Position numbers and translations under genes: made by a program. Positions 12,180-20,474 of a stretch of 64,000 nucleotides of DNA are shown one piece after another; the first letter of the stretch is position 1, and every line of letters starts with the position of its first letter. The stretch is taken from assembly GCF_020921035.1 (NCBI RefSeq), contig NC_063152.1:28953903-29017902 (forward strand). The letters are read 5' to 3'. The notes beneath the pieces were generated by a model. It worked only from the letters and a program-made list of their open reading frames with translations, searched no databases and was not told the DNA's origin. Origin of the DNA: Rhodamnia argentea (Eukaryota > Streptophyta > Magnoliopsida > Myrtales > Myrtaceae).

Positions 12180-14261
12180 GCAATCTTTTTTAAAGAAGCC
12201 AATAGTAAGTGTTGAATTTGCGCTTATAAAAGTGAACGATTCACCCAAGCAGAAATGCACTACCATTCCACTTTTAAGGAGATCTTAGCGGTCAAATATA
12301 GCATAAAGAAATTCAAATTCCATCTCATAGGACACAATTTTCTTGTTGAAATGGATACGTCCTCCTTCCCTCGGATGCTCAAATTTAAGCAAAAGTAGAT
12401 TCCACATCCACGCCTTCTAAGATGGGCGGAATGGTTTTCGAAATACTCTTTTAAAACCAAGCATATTTCGGGAAAGAAGAATGTGCTTGTAGATTTCCTC
12501 TCCAGGCCAAAACAGCCAATTTCCTCTATTAACATGTACGTACGGAAAGAAGTCACGGGAACATTTCGTGTAGTTAATATGAGAGAACACCGGTGGCCTT
12601 CACACTAATATCCTCCCGATGTTCTAGACTTGATCAAGCAGAACCGGTTCACTTCCAACCTTGTTGAAAGATTTTAGCATTACCATTATCACGTCTTTAG
12701 TGATTGTGGTGGCCTGATGCTAAAATTGCATGGTCTTCATTATGACTTTCCATTCATCCATCCACTTTGGTGGACTCCGGATCTTGAATTTCCGGAAGAA
12801 CTCAAGTGGATGCTATGGTATATGTTTAATCTCTACCATGTTGCTATTGAATTCCCTACAGACAAGATTGTTATGGCCTTTTTTAAGGCTCTCATGAGAA
12901 ATTATTCAAACCATCAACATATGATGGACGTATTGACATGGTTCCAGCCTCTCGGAGCATGGCAAGAATTGTTCAAACAGCAATGTTGGGTAGGAAGACC
13001 TGAACTAGAAAGACATACTAATGTACTTTTTTATAAGCCATGGTTCTTTATTGGTCCAACGGGATATCATAGACCGGAAGCAACCCAGATTGGTACTACT
13101 ACATTCAAGCCCAGTATTCATGATCATGTGGCACGAGTCCATCGAACTTTGCCAAACACAATCTTAGCCATTCCTCATGAATATAGAGAACTTCAATGGC
13201 CACGAAAATCGTGTTATTCCTCTAGAAATATGGCCATACCATGTAGCGAATCTTTCATGGGATATTTTCCAAACGCATCCAAAGACCTTTGAAGCTTTAG
13301 AAGAATTGAGACAGAACCAGCCATCGTCCTCAATAGATATGGATTTGTAGAACCAATCTCAAGAACCATGGCGATGACCACTCTCACAAGATCCATATGA
13401 TTTTCCCCGACCAACTTGTTCTAGCCAAAACCAGTCCGGCAGAATATTCCAACGAGATATTCCGTCTTGTTCCATCCCTTATGATCCCGAGCTTGATGAT
13501 AAGATTTCAAGGTTCGAGGAAGAACAACATTTGCGGGCCTTCAAGAGACAGAAAGATGGCTCAAACAACTCAAACTCTGACGACACAAATTATTATCCTT
13601 CATAAAGTTGTACCGGTAGCCTTGATAAGTGTGTTTGAAATAATTGACTATCCGTGGTTAAAAGTTGATGTGTCCCCATCCCGTCCTTTATGTATCAATT
13701 ATGTGTGTCAATCATGGATTTAAAGAATCCAATTCTCGTGTCGTTTTGTGAGAAGCTTTGCCTATATAAGGCATCTTGTGTAATGTATTTGGCAGAATAA
13801 GTTTTGCCTTAAAATGTTAGAGTGAAGTTGCGATACTATGAACTTCTAAATTTCTCTTCTCTTCTCTTCCAAACAGAGTTCCTTAGCTTTAGAATCATTT
13901 TCTTAATTTGGTAGCACGATTTGGTTCAGTATGCTATCCACTTGCTACTTAGTGGAACCTATGGATCAAAATATCTGATGTCTTGAGGGTTGAGCTTTAA
14001 CAATGAACCCAGGAGCTAACATACAGACCCACGAGTTTCGCCAAGAGGGCTTGATATGGGGTTAGCATACTTCCTTATTGGTTTAGGCTTGTCTCCGCTT
14101 TCTTCTTAAAGGGCTGCTAAAATATGTCTTGCGATAAGAGCAAGGGTTGAAAATTGAGTTGAATGCCTCTTTCACCACTCTAGAATTGAAAAATTTGTGC
14201 CTTTAGATTCATTAAACTCAAAAGAAATGGTTAAATATGTCTTTATTTAAGAAATATTACA
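12180..14261 (+). pseudogene. Endogenous Caulimoviridae (florendovirus-like) sequence, decayed
   Basis: From about 12190 one frame reads through the end of a reverse transcriptase/RNase H polyprotein. Blocks include HYHSTFKEILAVKYSIKK, EMDTSSFPRM and VDFLSRP (near 12489-12507), typical of Caulimoviridae RNase H. The frame carries several stops, one within the RNase H region near 12397. A long downstream part (12717-13292, 191 codons open) is rich in Trp and is of the kind that follows RNase H in florendoviruses; I recognise it less surely. Further on a TATATAAGG box at about 13762 precedes a pyrimidine-rich leader, as in caulimovirid promoters. Plant genomes carry such copies widely. It is incomplete and cannot make virus. 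The left border lies in Harbinger ORF1; the right end at about 14261 meets a truncated hAT. Confidence 0.7.
13762..13775 (+). promoter_or_regulatory. TATA box of the endogenous viral promoter (putative)
   Basis: CCTATATAAGGC is followed about 100 bp later by a TTCTCTTCTCTTC-rich leader. This arrangement is common in pararetroviral genomic promoters. It is assigned by position downstream of the viral coding remains. Confidence 0.4.
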
Positions 14262-17200
14262 TGTTGCTCCATTTTGCCTTTTTGCCTACTTATCAGCATT
14301 TTATATGCTCTACTAATTCTACTACTCTCCTTGCTTTGTACGTCACTAGGTTGGAAAGATCCACTATCACCTAAACCATATGTACTACAAAATTCACTAT
14401 ACAATTATACCATTACGTCTTTAGCCGCTGATTGTATAATTCTAACATTTCTTGTTTCATTCAAATGTAAACATTCATAATAGCTATTCGGATAATCACC
14501 TAAATCATATAATTTCATAAGTGGATCGAAAACAAAAGCAACCAAATAAATAAAAGGAATTTCGATATAATAAAGTAGCCATTTTCCTCGCATTGTTATA
14601 ATAGTTGGAGATAGTTGATTATCTTTTTCATATTCTTTAAAAACACCAATAATATTAACACACTCTATTAAAAATAAATGCGTAGTAAAATAATAAATAC
14701 CAGATAAACTATAAATTGTTGGTGGCTAGTGATTTCACATAGAAGGGGGTGAATAGGTGATAGAGTGTGATTTTAAGAATTTATTATGGAATTTAGATCA
14801 CACAACATAAAACAAATATCTCGGATGATGGAGACAGAGTGTATCGCAACGAGCAAGTAATTCGGTTGATGCGGGATATGTAATGCGACCAATGCGCGTT
14901 GTTCGTATGCGGTTTAGCTATCACAAAATATCTAGAGTGATCAAAGTAAGAGATAAGGAAAGCGCACGAGATGGTTTATAGTGGTTCGGCTTTGGTTAAG
15001 CCTACGTCCACTTCTTTGGCCGATGACCAATCGGCTAGATTCCACTAGTAAGTCGCTCGGAGGTTACGGATCGTTGATCTCCTTGACACGCAGGACTTCA
15101 CACCTAACTCTCAACACTCATGCGTACATATCCTCACAATTATAATAGATAGATCAAGAAGTGTGTTAGAAATGAAGTTCACTCTATCTAAGAATTATGA
15201 ACACTTTTCCCTCTTAAAGCCGATCTCTATGTTCCCTTCGTTTTCGAGATGTCTTTTGTACTCTTCCGCCTCCAATCTAGCCGTTGCAAGGCATCCGGAA
15301 GAGATCTCTCCAAATCTACCCTTTTAGACGAGATGATTACCAAAAGAAGATCTCTTAGCCGTTAGGGATCGCCAAAGGAAAGTCTTCCCCGCTTGGATCA
15401 AATCGCCCATACAATTATGATCCCGGATTTCCATAGATAGTTTCTTCCATTTGGAAAGTCTTTGTTTGTCTCATTGGTTCCACATCCTTAATTGATCTCT
15501 GTCACCAAGAATCTTCAAGAATGATTTAGCTCGATGGCATCCGTTGATATGCATCAATTAAGCTCAATATGTATTCCTCTTGAAGTTCTGATTCTTGCTC
15601 GTGAAGTACTTCTCTCAGAGCTTGAGCGTCATTCCAACGTCTAAGCTATCCCCGCTCGTCGTCCGAGCTCGAACCGGCGTCCGAGGCTCTCAGAAACAAC
15701 ATCTGAGCCAAATCATTTTGCTAGATTCAATCCTGTGCATCTCCGCACCAAAAGGATAATCTACAAAACAAGTAAATCATGCCATTATCTCAAAACACAA
15801 GAGTTCTTGGATTGTTTTGTCAATTTCAAAACCGTCTAGGGATTTTCCTCAACATAAGTTGCATCGTTAAAAACTTTTAAAAAATCTAATTTTTTTTTTT
15901 GCAAATATCCCAATCTTGTGGGAATAAAATAATTTCGGAAACATTATTCGAAATAAACGCACATAATAAGTCTTTATAACCAAAAGATTGATTAAACAAC
16001 TCGTAAGTAGAACTCCAACGAGTTGGAACATCTTTTGAAATTTTTTTGAGTGTTTTTCTACTTGTTTTACAAAATCTACCCCATTCTTTCTAATTTGGGG
16101 ATGTTTCCATAAAAATTAAATTGCTTTCTTTATTAGCCCGAGAAAAGCATCAAGAGTTTGTAAACTATCTTGTATACATAAATTTAAAATATGGCAAGCA
16201 CATCTAATGTGAAAAAATTATCCATCAAAAGCGGATTTACAAATTTTTCTAAATCAAGAATGGAAGGGGTATTTGCCGCGGCATTATTAAAACCAATTGA
16301 AAAATTTTTACTAATCAAATTATATTCTTCTAAAACTTGCCTAATTACTATATAAATATTATTGGGTGTATGCCTATCATCAAAAACTCGAAATGCAATA
16401 ACTCTTTTTTGAATGTTCCAATCGTCACCTATCAATGACCTGTGATTACCATATAAGAATGAGTTTGCCAAGGATCACTCCAAATGTCGCTACTTATATG
16501 CACACGTCCATTGAAATTCATAAAAAGGTTTTTCAAATCTGTTTTTTCCTTTTTTATAAAGCCCAAAAATTTCCCATTTAAAAGTATTTCTCGGAACGAG
16601 TTTTGCTTGCGGAGTACATGCAGTGTTTATAAAAAAATTAAAACCAAAATTTTCACCAATATTAAACGATAAACGATCAATGGCTGCATATTGAGCTAAT
16701 GTTTCTTTATAAACTTTTTCATTGTAACGAAATAAAGGAGGAGTGTTAGGATTGACGTACCCGAAAATTTATTGTTGGCTGGTATCGATTCTCGCTTACA
16801 TTGCATGTTTTCACCTCAAATGCCGTTTAAATATTCCAAGGCCTCCTCCACCTATAAAACCGTATGTTTTCTCACAATATTTACATTTTACCCGATACTT
16901 ATTTTTGTCTAAATGTTCCTTCGTGAAGTGTTTCCATATGTTGGATGTACCCTCCCATTCTGGCTCTTGTATTGTCGACGTTTATTCGACACCGATTGGG
17001 TGATGAAGACTTTCTTGCATTGGGACGTGCTCGACGTTGGGAATAACGTTGATGGTATGATCCTCGTTTACCTAACATGCAAATTCACGAGGATCATATT
17101 CATGAGGATGAGGATAATCGGATTCTCCCATCCGCATCGCGCTCTTTCCCCTGCCACCGGATCTGCTTTCGCTTGCCATTTTTTTTTTAGAGAATTGAAC

Positions 17201-17592
17201 GGAAAGCGAATTTAGAAAATTGAGAGAATTGAGCGGATTGAGAGAATTGAGAGAATTTGTGAGAAAAAATAAAAGGGGGAGGGGTATTTATAGAGATTTA
17301 GGATAGTTTTAATAAATTAAGGAAAAAAAAAAAGATCCGTCCATTGCATTGCAACGGTCAAATAGGGCTTACGGGGGAAAGAGCCAACGACTCTTCCCCC
17401 CCCCGCTCCCTCTTTTTTCTTAAGCTTAGCCGTTGGGCCTAAACCCAAAGGCTAATTGGGCTGATTGGAACCATTACCGGCCCGTGAGGGTCGGGCGGCT
17501 TCCGATTGGGAACCGGTGGGCCCCTGTCAATGGGTCGTTACATTTGGTTAACGGGCCGGTTCCTGGCCCAAACCGACCCGTGGTCACCCCTA
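14262..17592 (-). mobile_element. hAT element (copy 1), 3'-truncated and split by a solo LTR
   Basis: Read on the minus strand it starts TAGGGGTGACCACGGGTCGG at 17592, then a GC-rich arm. A start codon follows near 17179, and a decayed zf-BED/hAT transposase runs down to about 14262. Segments such as IGDDWNIQKRVIAFRVFDDR (within 16184-16471) and REKWLLYYIE-type sequence at 14405-14593 align with the fuller hAT copy at 20475-23317. The C-terminal dimerisation region is absent, so about 700 bp is lost at the left. A solo LTR interrupts it at 14717-15854. The 8 bases beyond 17592 (TCTCGTAG) have no partner at the truncated side. Confidence 0.8.
14717..15854 (-). mobile_element. Solo LTR (Copia-like) inside hAT copy 1
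   Basis: On the minus strand it begins TGTTGAGGAAAATCCC and ends CCACCAACA, so TGTTG/CAACA form the short inverted ends of an LTR. Near its 3' end is CTATTCACCCCCTTCTATG, a phrase frequent in Copia LTRs. Flanks are TAAAT (14712-14716) and TAAGT (15855-15859), a 5-bp target duplication with one mismatch. Removing the LTR and one flank restores a stretch of the same length as the matching part of hAT copy 2. No internal retrotransposon genes are present, so it is a solo LTR of 1138 bp. Confidence 0.75.
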
Positions 17593-17927
17593 TCTCGTAG
17601 TCAAAGTTCGAGAAGGGTTTGGAAATGGTGCAATAATGTCAAGGTTCGGTCACAGTACCCATCCCATCCATCAATGTGGCCCTGACTTTTTGTAGCATAA
17701 GGAGTTAGAAGGGCTTTTTTCAAAATTATGGTAAAAAGAAAAAAAATTATCAATTTAAGTATTTTCTAAACAATTTTACAGATTTAGGGCATGTGCGCCT
17801 CTATTACAGGTGCACATGCCCCGTGCACCTCTATGGCGGACACACAATATTACGGGTGCACATACCCTATACGCCTCTATAGCATGCACACAATGCTTTG
17901 TGCACCTGCCATAGAGGCACAAGTGTG
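17593..17927. other. Unassigned segment with CCTCTAT hairpin repeats
   Basis: No gene is visible. From about 17790 the phrase GCGCCTCTAT or GCACCTCTAT recurs several times with GGTGCACAT and an inverted ATAGAGGCAC, so the stretch can form several small hairpins. It abuts the left arm of the foldback element and may belong to it. Confidence 0.35.
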
Positions 17928-18779
17928 CCTCTTAATTTTTTTTCACTTTCTTTTTTTGTTTAGCCTTTTTTTTTATTTTTATTTTTTATATTTATAATAA
18001 ATTTTATATTTTATATTTATGTAATTAATTTGTTTAGTATGTGAATAATTAATAAATATAAATAAAAATATTAAAAAATAAAAAGCAAAATGCATAAAAT
18101 AAATTGGTAAGATACATAAAGATGAAATATCCAAATTAAAAGAAAGTGCAATAGTAGACAATAATCCGGATTAACGACAACGACGACGACACAACGGCAA
18201 CTCGCGGGCACGGTGGCGGCAGGGGGCTCGCTCCTCCATTCGATCGCTCAAGCCAATTGTCGACCCGCCATCCATCCTCCTCGTCGCCACCCGGCCGCGA
18301 ACCACTCGCGGTCCTTCGGCCCGTGGATCGTGCCGACCCGAGATCCGTGAACTCGCAATCCCTAGCCGCGTCGTTGTGGCACGCATCCCTCCACCAATCC
18401 ACCACCCGGGAGCCCCCGTGCGCCGCCGCCACCTCGCGCCTGTGTGGCGCCCTCGAGTTGCCACCGTGTCGTCGTCGTCATCCTCCAAGTCGTTAATCTG
18501 GATTGTTATCTACTAATGCACTTTCTTTTAATCTGGATATTTCATCTTTATATATCTTACCAATTTTTTTTTTATCTAGATCTTACCAATTTATTTTATG
18601 CATTTTGCTTTTTATTTTTTTAGCAATTTTATCTATTATTTTATCTATATCTATTAATTATTCACATACTAAACAAATTGATTACATAAATATTAAATAT
18701 AAACGTTATAAATAAACATTATTATAAATATAAAAAGAAAAAAATACAAAAAATACAAAAAAAAATTAAGAGGCGCACC
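17928..18779. mobile_element. Foldback element with GC-rich centre
   Basis: Two long arms are inverted copies: 17928 to about 18220 and about 18445 to 18779. For example, GATGAAATATCC-AAATTAAAAGAAAGTGC on the left pairs with GCACTTTCTTTTAATCTGG-ATATTTCATC on the right. The AT-rich arms continue inward into GC-rich sequence (AACGACGACGAC, GGCAACTCG) and enclose a GC-rich loop of about 220 bp. The composition of the centre is unlike the arms and looks like a captured piece of a GC-rich gene or CpG-rich region; I cannot identify a protein. No target duplication could be fixed. Confidence 0.7.
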
Positions 18780-18905
18780 AAATTGGGTTGAAAATTAAAA
18801 TGCCTTAGTTTTTTTTTTAAATTAAAATGCCTTAGTTAAGCAATGCTTTTGATGCGCAAAAAATAATCCTAACTTTTTTTTTTTGTCTTTCTTGATCCTT
18901 TTCGC

Positions 18906-18912
18906 TATAAAT
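18906..18912 (+). promoter_or_regulatory. TATA box upstream of exonuclease pseudogene copy 1
   Basis: TATAAAT stands 107 bp before the ATG of copy 1. It is outside the duplicated unit, so copy 2 has no equivalent and is preceded by hAT sequence instead. Confidence 0.5.
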
Positions 18913-19012
18913 CCCTCAAGAAGTCCAAATCCCTCTCCCCGTCCCCCGCTCTCCACGTTCCCCTTTGATATTGTAGTCCAAATCCCACTCCGCGTCCCCA
19001 TATTGAAGTCCA

Positions 19013-19621
19013 ATGGCTACCAATACCAACATAAAAGAGGTCGGAGAGTACAGCTATGATCCCATAAATCCCACGGTCCCCGGCATTTATCGGATTAAAT
19101 TCTACGAACATGAGTTCCTCACGACGGTCACAAGCGACCCGTGAGCGGTCTCAACCTGGGTCGAGGAACGCGGCAACCAACCCCTTCGGGTCGGGTTGGA
19201 TGCTGAGTGGCATCCCGACCCAAAACCAAACAGAAAGGTGGCCACCCTCTAGCTTGCAGTGCAAAATCACTGCCTAGTTTATAAAATTATCCATGCCACT
19301 GCGTTCCCCGATTCCCTCCGCGACTTCCTAAGCTGGTGGGGCCACAAGTTCTATGGTGTGGCTATTCACGGAGACATGAACAACCCGCAAAACAATTACG
19401 GGGTCACCGTCCGCAATGCGCTAGACATTGAGTCTTTGGTTGAAACGGGGGACAAAGGGCCGAAGACGCTTGCGAAGAAAATCCTAGGTCCGGAGATGGA
19501 TAAGTCGCTCTACGTAAGAGCAAGTAAGTGGGACGATCACATTCTGACCAAGGACCAGATTTAGTACGCGGCCATTGACGCGTACGTGTCGTTTTTAGTC
19601 GATCGAAACCCGGACCGTTGA
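19013..19621 (+). pseudogene. Werner-like 3'-5' exonuclease, copy 1
   Basis: A 203-codon single-exon frame encodes a DEDDy exonuclease of the Werner-like family. It has a GLDAEWHP box (DxE, Exo I) and a YAAIDAYVSF box (YxxxD, Exo III). Such proteins remove nucleotides from 3' ends. Three stops break it: TGA at 19142 (GAA in copy 2), TAG at 19250 and TAG at 19562. The last two stand where glutamine CAG is expected (L-Q-L-A and I-Q-Y-A-A-I-D). The frame ends at TGA 19619-19621, inside the hAT target site. The TATA box lies only before this copy. Confidence 0.8.
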
Positions 19622-19622
19622 A

Positions 19623-19772
19623 TAGAGGTGCCCATTTGGAACCGTGGGCCCGGAACCGACCCGTTGACGGGGCCGGTTCCGACCCGGAAAAAAAAAAAAC
19701 AAATACGGCGGTGGGGCAAAGAGCCGTTGGGCTCTTTGCCCCACGCCGGGCCAGCGGGCCCCGCCCCTCACG
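19623..19772 (+). mobile_element. Partial hAT 5' end produced by tandem duplication
   Basis: It starts TAGAGGTGCCCATTTGG directly after CCGTTGAA (19615-19622), as in the full hAT copy at 20475, and stops after about 150 bp at the duplication join. It includes GGCAAAGAGC-CGTTGG-GCTCTTTGCC, a perfect 10-bp palindrome arm pair that the full copy has lost. Confidence 0.9.
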
Positions 19773-19864
19773 AAGTCCAAATCCCTCTCCCCCTCCCCCG
19801 CTCTCCACGTTCCCCTTTGATATTGTAGTCCAAATCCCACTCCGCGTCCCCATATTGAAGTCCA

Positions 19865-20473
19865 ATGGCTACCAATACCGACATAAAAGAGGTCGGAGAG
19901 TACGGCTATGATCCCGTAAATCCCACGGTCCCCGGCATTTATCGGATTAAATTCTACGAACATGAGTTCCTCACGACGGTCACAAGCGACCCAGAAGCGG
20001 TCTCAACCTGGGTCGAGGAACGCGGCAACCAACCCCTTCAGGTCGGGTTGGATGCTGAGTGGCATCCCGACCCAAAACCAAACGGAAAGGTGGCCACCCT
20101 CTAGCTTGCAGTGCAAAATCACTGCCTAGTTTATAAAATTATCCATGCCGGCTCGTTCCCCGATTCCCTCCGCGACTTCCTAAGCTGGTGGGGCCACAAG
20201 TTCTATGGTGTGGCTATTCACGGAGACATGAACAACCCGCAAAACAATTACGGGGTCACCGTCCGCAATGCGCTAGACATTGAGTCTTTGGTTGAAACGG
20301 GGGACAAAGGGCCGAAGACACTTGCGAAGAAAATCCTAGGTCGGGAGATGGATAAGTTGCTCTACGTAAGAGCAAGTAAGTGGGACAATCCCATTCTGAC
20401 CAAGGACCGGATTTAGTACGCGGCCATTGACGCGTATGTGTCGTTTTTAGTCGATCAGAAACCGGACCGTTGA
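19865..20473 (+). pseudogene. Werner-like 3'-5' exonuclease, copy 2
   Basis: This is the second 203-codon copy of the DEDDy exonuclease frame, opening MATNTDIKEVGEYGYDP. GLDAEWHP (Exo I) and YAAIDAYVSF (Exo III) are intact. TAG stops at 20102 and 20414 replace the same two expected glutamine codons as in copy 1, so they predate the duplication; the extra TGA of copy 1 is absent. The TGA stop of the frame (20471-20473) lies within the hAT target duplication. It has no promoter of its own because hAT sequence precedes it. In a plant with read-through it could give a protein, but I consider it dead. Confidence 0.8.
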
Positions 20474-20474
20474 A

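Larger units (their letters stand above)
18919..20474 (+). repeat. 852-bp tandem duplication (exonuclease pseudogene plus hAT tip)
   Basis: The unit starting AAGTCCAAATCCCTCTCCCC at 18921 returns at 19773. The hAT start returns at the same spacing (19623 and 20475), so the period is 852 bp with no length change across the gene. The first unit contains the pseudogene and about 150 bp of a hAT 5' end. The second contains the pseudogene followed by the whole hAT. CCCTCA is shared by both sequences at the breakpoint. Confidence 0.93.

Noticed and set aside
17790..17930. Short repeats considered as a CRISPR-like or satellite array
   Set aside because: Spacing and sequence of the CCTCTAT motifs are irregular and the genome is a plant; they are better seen as hairpin-forming repeats next to the foldback.
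19013..20473. Two functional Werner-like exonuclease genes
   Set aside because: Each has in-frame stops (three in copy 1, two in copy 2) between the catalytic boxes, so neither can make the full enzyme.
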